Source of the DNA: RGIG8745 sp045576655
Lineage (GTDB): Bacteria > Bacteroidota > Bacteroidia > Bacteroidales > Bacteroidaceae
Length of the DNA: 17,362 nt
NCBI GenBank assembly: GCA_045576655.1
Contig: JAZNGW010000034.1
Span: 1 to 17,362 of the forward strand
Direction: 5' to 3'
The position numbers and the translations under genes are program-made. Under the pieces are notes generated by a model. The model was not told the origin of the DNA and did no database searches. It was given only the letters and a program-made list of their open reading frames with translations. Position 1 is the stretch's first letter, and each line of letters begins with the position of its first letter. Shown piece after piece: positions 7,950 through 15,369 of this stretch.

Positions 7950-8720
7950 TCACTTCAAAAATTGTTCGAGAAACTTCGCAATTCCATCATTATCCACGGT
8001 ATCAGTTACGTATCTGGCCGCACGCTTGACTTCGTCTGAAGCATTACCCATAGCAACACTATTGGGAACATGGCGAAGCATAGGTATGTCATTACCGCCA
8101 TCACCAAAGGCGTAAACTTCGGACAGGCCTATGCCGCAATGTTTTAGCACGGAATCGATTCCGGTACTCTTGCTTATACCTTTTGCTATGACATCTGTAA
8201 AAAGTGGATGCCAACGATGCGAATCACATCCAGCCAGCACGTTTTGCATCATGAAACCCTCCTCCTCCTCAGAAAAAAATGAAATCACTTGCATGACGTC
8301 TACCTTGAGGCAATACTCTATCGGACGAATCTCTGGCAAAGGGATATGTAGTAAACTGAAAACTTCGGTCACTTCTGGCGTTATCATATTCAGAAATGCA
8401 TAATCATCCGTAGCAAAGGCAACAGGGAAAGGTTCGTTGCGGCAATACTCTATGAGACGCAAAAGATCTGCTTTGTCAACTGGTACACTGTTTACTACCG
8501 TTCCGTCTTCCATACGGCAACTTGCACCATTGACAGAGATAATGCCGTCGTATTCCAGTTCGCCAAGGTTGTCTATGAACGGACGCGGACGTCCCGTGGC
8601 TATAAAGACTTTAACGCCCTGTTTTCTCAGTCGGCCTATTGCATCAATAGCAGACTGAGGTATCTTATGGGTGCGAAAAGACACCAATGTTCCGTCAATA
8701 TCGAAAAAGGCAACTTTCAT
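7950..8720 (-). CDS. Cof-type HAD-superfamily phosphatase
   Basis: Predicted Mg-dependent hydrolase of small phosphorylated metabolites, probably sugar phosphates or cofactors; the substrate cannot be read from sequence. The 256-residue protein has HAD motif I FFDIDGT (nucleophile Asp 7, acid/base Asp 9), motif II in IATGRP (Thr 42), SVNGA, a KGISKSTGI block with the motif III Lys, and motif IV AFGDGGNDIPML. The large C2-type cap between motifs II and III marks the Cof/IIB class. I chose the ATG at 8720 (MKVAFFDIDGT); a longer frame to 8756 only adds 12 residues before the fold. It starts 57 bp after the GH2 gene, with no clear terminator or promoter between, so co-transcription is likely. 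Confidence 0.9.
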   Translation of the reverse strand: MKVAFFDIDGTLVSFRTHKIPQSAIDAIGRLRKQGVKVFIATGRPRPFIDNLGELEYDGIISVNGASCRMEDGTVVNSVPVDKADLLRLIEYCRNEPFPVAFATDDYAFLNMITPEVTEVFSLLHIPLPEIRPIEYCLKVDVMQVISFFSEEEEGFMMQNVLAGCDSHRWHPLFTDVIAKGISKSTGIDSVLKHCGIGLSEVYAFGDGGNDIPMLRHVPNSVAMGNASDEVKRAARYVTDTVDNDGIAKFLEQFLK

Positions 8721-8777
8721 TTTAGAGATAGTCAAGGAATTAAGCAAAAAGTCCAATCAGATAAAATTCATATCTCA

Positions 8778-11279
8778 TCACTCAACCACAATTTCTAATT
8801 TTGCAGACTTAAGTCCTTTGGCAGATGCTGTAAGAGTCACTTTTCCTGATTTACCACTCTCTTGCACTATGGCTGTCATCATTCCGTTGAACACCTTCAT
8901 CTTAGGCAAATGGAAAAGTTCGAGGTTTGTAGGGTCACCGTTAGCTCCGGCACGATATGTACCAGCTCCCCTCACACTGAACTTAACGCTATGCTGCGCG
9001 TCCGGACACAGATTGCCGTTCTTGTCAACCACACGAACTGTAATGTATGCAAGGTCTTCGGTGCCGGCATTGAGCGAGCGCTTCTCCTCCGGTATGAGTT
9101 CTATGGCGTAAGGTTCACCTGCCGTATGCACCTCGGTTTCCATACATGCATTTCCGCTGGCGTCGTAAGCGACCGCACGCAATGTCCCTGGTTCGAACTT
9201 CGTGTCCATCCACATGTGGCGATAACGTTTCTGACGCGCGAGAGTCTTACGGCTTGAGTCGTTCTCGGTTTCATTAATCGTAACGTTCAGATCCTTTGTT
9301 CGCTTGCCCTGACTAACCCCGTTGACAAAGAGTTCGACTGTAGGATAATCGCTATAGACGAACACGGGAGTGGTCTGTCCCTCACGTCCGTTCCACGTCC
9401 AATGCGGGAGAATGTGGAGAGTGTGGTCGTCTTTGTTCCAATGGCTGCGGTAAAGATAATACCTGTCCTTTGGCAATCCCGCCAAGTCGATGATTCCAAA
9501 GAGAGAAGAATGGCTTGGCCAATTTGTATAGTATGGTGTCGGCTCGCCAAGATAGTCAAAACCTGTCCATACAAATTCGCCCATGCCGTAAGGGAGGTCT
9601 TCATAAAGGATGAAGTTGTCTTCTGGCAAATCGCTCCAACTGCAATGTTCCAGGTCATAGGATGACGACTGATGGTCGTCATACATTGCCATCGAACGAC
9701 GCTCAACTGGGAACTTGTAGACTCCGCGTGAGCTCACCGTAGATGCAGTTTCACTTCCGAGAACCACCTGCTGGGGCAGACGCTTGTAGGCATCCTGTAC
9801 AAGATGTGAACGATAATTGAATCCTGGCACATCAAGGATATGAGCAAATCCGTTCTTGACAACAAGGTCGACACGGTCCATGCCAACAGTGCAAGGACGT
9901 GTAGGGTCTTCACGATGGAATATGTCCTGTATCATGCGGTTCACCTTGCCTCCGTCCGAAGTACCCTGGTCGGGGACTTCATTACCCATACACCACATGA
10001 CCACGGACGGGTCATTGCGATAGCGACGAACAAGGTTTACTATGTCTTTCTCTATCCACTCCTTAAAGTCGCGGTTGTATCCGTTTTTGACCTTTGAACG
10101 CTTCCACTCGTCAAAACTTTCCGCCATGACCATCATGCCCATCTCATTGCACGCCTGCACTAATTCAGGCTCCGGCATATTATGGGATGTGCGGTAGGCA
10201 TTGCTACCCATATCCTTGAGCATGCGCACCTTGCGACGCACAGCCGTGTTGTTTACTACAGCCCCGAGCGGTCCGTTGTCATGATGATTACATGTGCCTT
10301 TGAACACAGTCCGTTCTCCGTTAAGGAAAAATCCCTTTTCCGGAATAACCTCTATGGTACGGATTCCGAAAGTGGTTTCGTATACATCTGTAGTTGTCGC
10401 ACCATTCATCACCGTCGTAACCGCCTTGTAGAGATGTGGCGTTTCCGGACTCCATAGCATCGGATTCTGCACAACAAGTTGCAAAGTCTTGACTCCCTCG
10501 TCGTAGCGTGTAAGTTTATCGGTTCCACCTGCGACACAAATCGTTCCGTCGGGACCGAAAATATCTGTCTTTATGCCTATGTTGTTCGGGTTGGCATCGG
10601 CTGGCATATCGAGTTCGACCTGTACATTGACTTTGGCGAAATCCTTGCGCACGACAGGCGTGGTGATGTATGTTCCCCACATCTTAACGGCAACTTCATC
10701 GGTAACGACCAGATGTACATTCCTATACAGACCCGCTCCTGGATACCAGCGCGAACTCTCTTCGTAGTTTTCCAGACGCACGGCAAGAGTGTTCACTCCG
10801 CCCTCCTTCATGTATGGCGTTACATCAAGATAGAAAGAATTGTATCCGTAAGGCCAATAACCAGCCTCATTACCATTAACCCACACACGAGCGTGACTCA
10901 TGGCACCGTCAAACACGAGTGTAGCACGACGTCCGTCTGTAAATTCCGGCGCTTCGAACTCCAATCTGTACCATCCTGGGCCTACGAAAGGAAGACCGCC
11001 TGTACGTCCGGCATGCGCCATTGCCTCCTTCTGTCCGTCCTGTTCTATGGCCACCTGCTGGCGGTCATTGTTTGCATCAAAAGGGCCATAGATGGCCCAG
11101 TCGTGCGGCACTGTTACCGTTTGCCATCTACTATCATCGTAGTCTACCTGCGAAGCCGCCGAATCGTCGACACGAGTAAATTTCCAACCTGTTTTAAAAG
11201 TCTGAGTATGACGATGGCTTGCCATTGCGTTTATTGCAACCGAGAGAAACAATGCCATCAAAAACGAGATGCGTTTCAT
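8778..11279 (-). CDS. Secreted GH2 glycoside hydrolase, beta-galactosidase-like
   Basis: Predicted exported retaining beta-glycosidase. The 833-residue protein has a signal peptide (KRISFLMALFLSVAINAMA, 1-20). The N-terminal GH2 jelly-roll contains GPGWYRLEFE and FDGAMSHARVWVNGNEAGYWPYGY (about 100-146), and an Ig-like domain covers roughly 195-305. The TIM barrel has FKGTCNHHDNGPLG, AYRTSHNMPEPE, the acid/base Glu 434 in MGNEVPDQG and the nucleophile Glu 510 in LGSETAS. The C-terminal part has a DUF4982-like region (YLYRSHWNKDDHTLHILPHWTW, about 608-629, with ELFVNGVSQGK) and a final Ig-like domain after 720. This layout is common for Bacteroidota beta-galactosidases that trim plant glycans. 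Beta-glucuronidase or another GH2 activity is possible. The nearby pectate lyase makes a galactan side chain a reasonable but unproven substrate. Confidence 0.9.
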   Translation of the reverse strand: MKRISFLMALFLSVAINAMASHRHTQTFKTGWKFTRVDDSAASQVDYDDSRWQTVTVPHDWAIYGPFDANNDRQQVAIEQDGQKEAMAHAGRTGGLPFVGPGWYRLEFEAPEFTDGRRATLVFDGAMSHARVWVNGNEAGYWPYGYNSFYLDVTPYMKEGGVNTLAVRLENYEESSRWYPGAGLYRNVHLVVTDEVAVKMWGTYITTPVVRKDFAKVNVQVELDMPADANPNNIGIKTDIFGPDGTICVAGGTDKLTRYDEGVKTLQLVVQNPMLWSPETPHLYKAVTTVMNGATTTDVYETTFGIRTIEVIPEKGFFLNGERTVFKGTCNHHDNGPLGAVVNNTAVRRKVRMLKDMGSNAYRTSHNMPEPELVQACNEMGMMVMAESFDEWKRSKVKNGYNRDFKEWIEKDIVNLVRRYRNDPSVVMWCMGNEVPDQGTSDGGKVNRMIQDIFHREDPTRPCTVGMDRVDLVVKNGFAHILDVPGFNYRSHLVQDAYKRLPQQVVLGSETASTVSSRGVYKFPVERRSMAMYDDHQSSSYDLEHCSWSDLPEDNFILYEDLPYGMGEFVWTGFDYLGEPTPYYTNWPSHSSLFGIIDLAGLPKDRYYLYRSHWNKDDHTLHILPHWTWNGREGQTTPVFVYSDYPTVELFVNGVSQGKRTKDLNVTINETENDSSRKTLARQKRYRHMWMDTKFEPGTLRAVAYDASGNACMETEVHTAGEPYAIELIPEEKRSLNAGTEDLAYITVRVVDKNGNLCPDAQHSVKFSVRGAGTYRAGANGDPTNLELFHLPKMKVFNGMMTAIVQESGKSGKVTLTASAKGLKSAKLEIVVE

Positions 11280-11297
11280 GTGCTATTTAATGTTTTC

Positions 11298-11305
11298 CAA
11301 AATTA
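11298..11305 (-). promoter_or_regulatory. Predicted -7 element of the GH2-HAD unit
   Basis: The minus strand reads TAATTTTG, the same octamer as at uxaB, matching TAnnTTTG. It lies 18 bp before the GH2 ATG at 11279. A TTTG at the -33 distance is not obvious. Confidence 0.45.
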
Positions 11306-11320
11306 TTATAAATTAAGAAC

Positions 11321-11360
11321 AACACTGGTAAGTTCCGCACTCGCGAAATTTCCCAGTGTT
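11321..11360 (-). terminator. Long hairpin after the M16 protease gene
   Basis: AACACTGG (11321-11328) pairs with CCAGTGTT (11353-11360). Inside, TTCCGC (11333-11338) pairs with GCGAAA (11343-11348, one G-T) around a 4-base loop; the 4-base segments between them can pair in part. It lies 14 bp after the M16 stop. The following minus-strand sequence, TTCTTAATTT, is T-rich but not a clean run, so it may terminate, attenuate or protect an RNA 3' end. Confidence 0.6.
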
Positions 11361-11374
11361 GCAAATACATATTT

Positions 11375-14287
11375 CTAATATCCGAAGATATCTTCCTGAG
11401 TAAGACGGACTATCCTACCCCATTTCTCAAGCGACTTCATGTCAAGATCGCTTTCACGCCCGAGAATGCAAGTAGTATATTTACGTCCCTTTATGTTTTT
11501 CTGCTGATATGCCACAACATCCTCCAATGTCATTGCCTGCACAGCATCAAAGAGTTGCTTGCGAGTGTCTTCTTTAAGTCCCAGTTCCTCCTGCTCAAGG
11601 AAATAGTCGATTACCGAAAAACGTGTGATACGCTCAGTACGCAAACGGGCAAGCAATGCATCCTTAGCTATGCCAAACGCCTTCTCGCTCACAGGCATAT
11701 TATTTATAATCTCATCAAAGGCGGTAAGCGCATCAATCATCTTATCGTTCTGAGTGGCAATTACAGTTGCGAAATAAGCAGGGTCTTCTATTCGCGCAGG
11801 TTCAGCCATAAATGCATTTGCACTATACGCCAAACCACGCGCCTCACGCATCTCTTGGAATACGATACCATTCATGCCTCCACCGAAATATTCGTTGTAG
11901 AGGGTTATTGACGGATGAAGCTCCTCGCTATACATCTCTCCGTAGTTCGAAACAGAAGAAAGATAAATCTGATTAGCATCGTAAGGCGCTATATAAACAA
12001 TATTTTCAGTTGTAAGCTGAAGCTTATACGCATCATTCTTCTCAACATGTTTAAGAGTTTCACCAACCTCATGTACTTCTACAACAACTTCCGAAACTTC
12101 ATCCATCTCCATCGGACCATAGTAGACAACCCTATGTTCGGTGTCCCAAAGGTCTGAAATAGTTTTAATCAGCGATTCAGGAGTAATCGTCTGCGTAAGT
12201 TCCTCTTCACTGACAATATTTTTTGCAGGATTCTCATTGCCATAAAGTCCATACATACGCAAACGCGAGAAGTTCGTTGCCTGATTTGCCTTGTTGTCGC
12301 TACGTGATTTAAGGATGTCTGCCACAAGATTATCGTATGCCGCCTTGTTAGGTTGCGCGTCTGTGACAACTTTCTCAAGAAGAGACATAGCCTCTTTCAT
12401 ATTCTCAGACAAGCCGCTCACGGTGATTGTAGTTTTTCTTGTACCTGTAGATATTGAGTAGTTGCATGCCAAATTATAGAATGCCTGCTTTATTTCCGCC
12501 GCGGTCATATCTGATGTACCGAGATAATCCATGTAGTCTCTCGCAAGCCCAAGAGTTTTTATTTCATTAGTGCCGAAATCGAAAATGTATTTAAGAGTGA
12601 AGATGTCATTCATCACGTTCTTTTTATACAACATCGGCAGCATCCCAATCTCGCCACGTTCCATATCTTTGCTGAAATCAACAAACACTGGCTCAATTGG
12701 TGTCACAACAGACTTCTGAATTTCGCGCAAGAATGCACTAGTCGTATCGCGATTGGTCATGATTGGCGTGATAGCAGGTTTTGCTATCTTCTTTTCGTTA
12801 GGGTCTTGCCCCTGACGCTTGTAGACAACGGCGTAGTTAGAGTCCTTCAGATACTTGTTGGCAAATTCCACAACGTCGGCCTTAGTGATATTTTCCATAC
12901 GTTCAACACGGTTCACCATGTCAGACCATTCTATGCCAGAACCAAACGACTGAACGAAGAAGTCGGCACGCGATTCGTTCTCTTCAAGCATCTTCTGGAT
13001 TGTGAGTTTTTGGTTTGCTATACCAGCCTTAAGCAACGACTCGTCCCATTCGCCCTTGCGGAGCAGGTCTATCTGCTCTAATAGCAATGCCTTAGCCTCC
13101 TCGAGAGTCTGCCCATGCTTTGGCCCCGCCTGGATGATGTAAGTTGTGTAGTCGGCCATATCGTAAGGGAACGAGCCAGCGTAGAGAACCTTTTGTTCCT
13201 GCATCAGATTGAGGTCGATGAGACCAGCCTTGCCGTTGGTCATGATGGCGTCGACAACGCTGAGCATAAGAGCCTCCTGGGATGATGCTCCTGGGAATCG
13301 CCAAGCCAAAGCCAGACATTCAGCCTCAAGTCCCCACACATCAACTTCAATAGGCGAAGTGATTTCCTCTTCCTTCTCAAACTGTAACATCTGCAGACTG
13401 TCGTTAGGCTGCATGTCGCCAAAGTACTTCTCGATAATGTCCATAGCCTCGTCGAAGTCAAAATCGCCCGACATACATATTGCCATATTGTTAGGCACAT
13501 ACCACTTATTGTAATACTCCTTGATATTAGTAATTGACGGATTCTTCAAGTGGTCCTGCGAACCTAACACCGTTTGAGTTCCATAAGGATGTTTCTTATA
13601 CAACGCAGAAAGCAATTTCTCAAGTAGCTTTCTTGAATCTTTTGTAAGACTCATATTCTTCTCCTCATACACGGTCTCCAATTCCGTATGGAAACCACGA
13701 ATCACATTGTGCTTAAAACGATCTGACTGAATCTTCGCCCAATTTTCAAGCTGGTTAGCAGGTATATCCTCCTGATAGCAAGTCACGTCGAAACTTGTGT
13801 AGGCATTCGTCCCTTCTGCACCAATCGAAGCCATCAGTTTATCATACTCATTCGGTATGAAATATTTGGATGCCTCAAACGACACACTATCTATCTTGCG
13901 ATATATTTCCGCACGCTCGGTAGAATCGCTCTTTGTACGATACACTTCAAACAGAGCTTCAATTTCATCGAGCAGAGGTTTCTCTGCAGCATAATTGCTT
14001 GTACCGAAGTTTTCAGTACCTTTAAACATCAGGTGTTCAAAGTAGTGGGCCAGACCTGTTGTCTCGGCAGGATCGTTCTTACCCCCCACACGCACAGGTA
14101 TGTAAGTTTGGATGCGCGGAGTCTCCTTGTTGACAGTCAGGTACACCTTCAGACCATTGTCCAATGTATAGATGCGCGATTCCATAGGGTCGCCCTCCAC
14201 TGACTCATATTGGCGTTCATGCTCACAAGAGCATGCAAACAAAGCGATAAAAGCCACCACGAACAATGGCATTGACAATCTTTTCAT
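11375..14287 (-). CDS. M16 family zinc metalloprotease, lipoprotein
   Basis: Predicted periplasmic or outer-membrane protease of the pitrilysin/insulinase family, acting on peptides. The 970-residue protein starts with a lipoprotein signal (MKRLSMPLFVVAFIALFAC); the lipobox LFAC points to Cys 19, with Cys 21 as a neighbour. The first M16 domain has the inverted zinc motif HYFEH (81-85) and a downstream Glu-rich ELETVYEEKN block (202-211) that should supply the third ligand. The second half (YYNKWYVPNNMAICMSGDFD, then GGGMNGIVFQEMREARGLAYS near 830-850) has the M16 fold without another HxxEH, as usual for the inactive partner domain. I chose the ATG at 14287 because the lipoprotein signal begins there; an ATG at 14314 would add nine polar residues. 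It has its own promoter (14334-14341) and is followed by a large hairpin. The natural substrate is unknown. Confidence 0.93.
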   Translation of the reverse strand: MKRLSMPLFVVAFIALFACSCEHERQYESVEGDPMESRIYTLDNGLKVYLTVNKETPRIQTYIPVRVGGKNDPAETTGLAHYFEHLMFKGTENFGTSNYAAEKPLLDEIEALFEVYRTKSDSTERAEIYRKIDSVSFEASKYFIPNEYDKLMASIGAEGTNAYTSFDVTCYQEDIPANQLENWAKIQSDRFKHNVIRGFHTELETVYEEKNMSLTKDSRKLLEKLLSALYKKHPYGTQTVLGSQDHLKNPSITNIKEYYNKWYVPNNMAICMSGDFDFDEAMDIIEKYFGDMQPNDSLQMLQFEKEEEITSPIEVDVWGLEAECLALAWRFPGASSQEALMLSVVDAIMTNGKAGLIDLNLMQEQKVLYAGSFPYDMADYTTYIIQAGPKHGQTLEEAKALLLEQIDLLRKGEWDESLLKAGIANQKLTIQKMLEENESRADFFVQSFGSGIEWSDMVNRVERMENITKADVVEFANKYLKDSNYAVVYKRQGQDPNEKKIAKPAITPIMTNRDTTSAFLREIQKSVVTPIEPVFVDFSKDMERGEIGMLPMLYKKNVMNDIFTLKYIFDFGTNEIKTLGLARDYMDYLGTSDMTAAEIKQAFYNLACNYSISTGTRKTTITVSGLSENMKEAMSLLEKVVTDAQPNKAAYDNLVADILKSRSDNKANQATNFSRLRMYGLYGNENPAKNIVSEEELTQTITPESLIKTISDLWDTEHRVVYYGPMEMDEVSEVVVEVHEVGETLKHVEKNDAYKLQLTTENIVYIAPYDANQIYLSSVSNYGEMYSEELHPSITLYNEYFGGGMNGIVFQEMREARGLAYSANAFMAEPARIEDPAYFATVIATQNDKMIDALTAFDEIINNMPVSEKAFGIAKDALLARLRTERITRFSVIDYFLEQEELGLKEDTRKQLFDAVQAMTLEDVVAYQQKNIKGRKYTTCILGRESDLDMKSLEKWGRIVRLTQEDIFGY

Positions 14288-14333
14288 ATCTTCTGTTTTT
14301 ATAATTAGTTTCATATTAGCAAATTAAGCACCA

Positions 14334-14341
14334 CAAAGATA
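14334..14341 (-). promoter_or_regulatory. Predicted -7 element of the M16 protease gene
   Basis: The minus strand reads TATCTTTG, an exact match to TAnnTTTG. Transcription would start near 14327, about 40 bp before the chosen ATG at 14287. No clear TTTG is seen at the -33 position. Confidence 0.5.
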
Positions 14342-14566
14342 TAAAAAAACTTTTCACTTATTAACATCAAGGCATACAAACTATAAAAACCACATAATGC
14401 CAACACTCTTGATTAGACTAAAACGACAAAAGACAAAACGACAATAATGTTTCGTCAAAAGAACGCTGAGTACGAGAGTTGAACACGCTCTCTACGAAAC
14501 TTAAGTTTATAAGTTTTGAGTTGTAGGTGTACCCCTTGCAGGCACCCTTTTCAGGAGTTAATTCGC

Positions 14567-14591
14567 AGGGGCAGACCTATGTGTCCGCCCG
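14567..14591. repeat. Palindromic GC-rich intergenic repeat element
   Basis: GGGC-A-GAC (14569-14576) pairs with GTC-C-GCCC (14583-14590) around a 6-base loop CTATGT, with one A-C mismatch. Its form recalls the short GGGCGGAC...GTCCGCCC palindromes found dispersed in intergenic DNA of many bacteria, Bacteroidota among them. Only one copy is in the window, so its repeat nature is inference from memory. Confidence 0.45.
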
Positions 14592-14701
14592 TAACATGTT
14601 CGTGTCATTTCTTAGGCACAGAAAGACACTGGTGCCATTGAGCCACTCGGACAGAACACGCCCAGTACCTACTACATTTTTGTTGGAATTTGACTGATAC
14701 A

Positions 14702-14717
14702 CTTTCATTATTGAAAG
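14702..14717 (+). promoter_or_regulatory. Inverted repeat at the -33 position of the thioredoxin-like gene
   Basis: CTTTCATTATTGAAAG is a perfect 6-bp inverted repeat with a 4-base centre. It lies 8 bp upstream of the predicted -7 element and covers the -33 position, where TTTC (14703-14706) stands in for TTTG with a 19-base spacer. The symmetry suits a dimeric regulator, but this may be chance. Confidence 0.35.
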
Positions 14718-14725
14718 ATGATTTG

Positions 14726-14733
14726 TATATTTG
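14726..14733 (+). promoter_or_regulatory. Predicted -7 element of the thioredoxin-like gene
   Basis: TATATTTG matches TAnnTTTG exactly. Transcription would start near 14740, about 32 bp before the ATG at 14772. Confidence 0.55.
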
Positions 14734-14771
14734 TATGGCCTACTCCTTAACTACTTAAAAATACACAAATT

Positions 14772-15317
14772 ATGAAAAAAATGTTATTGATGCTTGCGAC
14801 AGCCGCAATGATCGGATGTGCAGGCAGTGGAAATTCAACATCAGAGTCGGAAACAACGCTAGCGGTGGACTCATTGGCTGATTACGAGTTGGCCGAAGGA
14901 GTGACTGTTAAGTCGCTTGACAAGACACTAACAGGCGAAGACGTGTTCAAGAGTATTATGGCAAACTACGAAGGCAAAACCGTTCTTGTCGACTTTTGGG
15001 CTACATGGTGTCCTCCTTGCCGCGCGGCCATGAAGACTATTATACCTGTGAAAGAAGCATTCGCTGAAGATGTCACTTTCGTTTATATCACAGGCCCCTC
15101 TTCACCTGAAGACACATGGAAGGAAATGATTACGGAGATTCACGGCGACCATTACTATGTGACTGAGGGACAATGGAACACCCTACTCGACCAGTTCGAA
15201 AGCGAAGGAATACCAACATATGTCATTGTAGACAAAGATGGTGGCGTAGCGAACAAATACATAGGTTTCCCAGGCGAAGAAATAATCAATACGGAACTGG
15301 AAGCCCTGACAAAATAA
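14772..15317 (+). CDS. Thioredoxin-like (TlpA/ResA type) lipoprotein
   Basis: Predicted cell-envelope thiol-disulfide oxidoreductase. The 181-residue protein has a lipoprotein signal (MKKMLLMLATAAMIGC, lipid Cys 16), a Ser/Thr-rich linker to about residue 35 and one thioredoxin domain. That domain carries the active site FWATWCPPCR (Cys 80 and 83) and the cis-Pro motif GIPTYVIVDKDG (Pro 148). The long N-terminal disordered domains of some Bacteroidota TlpA proteins are absent. It is the first gene of a plus-strand run with the RlpA-like gene 52 bp downstream. Whether it reduces cytochrome c precursors, repairs oxidised proteins or acts elsewhere cannot be told here. The last codons include an 11-bp sequence that is repeated just after the stop. 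Confidence 0.9.
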   Translation: MKKMLLMLATAAMIGCAGSGNSTSESETTLAVDSLADYELAEGVTVKSLDKTLTGEDVFKSIMANYEGKTVLVDFWATWCPPCRAAMKTIIPVKEAFAEDVTFVYITGPSSPEDTWKEMITEIHGDHYYVTEGQWNTLLDQFESEGIPTYVIVDKDGGVANKYIGFPGEEIINTELEALTK

Positions 15318-15334
15318 ATTAATGCCCTGACAAA
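15303..15334 (+). repeat. 11-bp direct repeat across the end of the thioredoxin-like gene
   Basis: GCCCTGACAAA occurs at 15303-15313, encoding the final residues, and again at 15324-15334 after the stop. The 21-base offset suggests a small tandem duplication. Next to it lies the AT palindrome AATATTAATATT (15340-15351) with a T-run to 15355, which is too loopless to call a terminator. Confidence 0.5.
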
Positions 15335-15369
15335 GGCGCAATATTAATATTTTTTACTTATTTTGCATC

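Larger units (their letters stand above)
14342..14725. other. Non-coding region with several short repeats between divergent genes
   Basis: No frame here resembles a known protein and the longest ATG frame I read is 33 codons (14596-14697). The stretch holds a 10-bp direct repeat AAAACGACAA (14420-14429 and 14435-14444), a perfect palindrome AAACTTAAGTTT (14497-14508), an imperfect hairpin GGTGT/GCACC (14526-14530 with 14542-14546), the GGGC/GCCC palindrome (14569-14590, separate entry), a GGCAC/GTGCC inverted repeat (14615-14619 with 14632-14636) and CTTTCA-TTAT-TGAAAG (14702-14717). Its base composition is richer in G and C than the flanking promoter DNA. It may hold a remnant of a mobile or repeat element, a small RNA or regulatory sites. 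None of these is shown. Confidence 0.5.

Noticed and set aside
8862..9257. A 131-codon plus-strand frame opposite the GH2 C-terminus
   Set aside because: It is antisense to a well supported Ig-like and DUF4982-type region and has no recognisable protein features.
10479..11378. A 299-codon plus-strand frame opposite the GH2 gene
   Set aside because: It lies antisense to a clear GH2 coding region with intact catalytic motifs. Its translation is Cys/His/Ser-rich without a domain pattern, as expected for a shadow frame.
14420..14444. Two AAAACGACAA copies considered as the start of a CRISPR or iteron array
   Set aside because: There are only two 10-bp copies with a 15-base offset, and no further units or spacers.
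14596..14697. A 33-codon frame starting MFVSFLRHRKTLVPLSHSD in the intergenic region
   Set aside because: It is short, has no convincing start signal, overlaps an inverted repeat and resembles no family I recognise; it is likely incidental.
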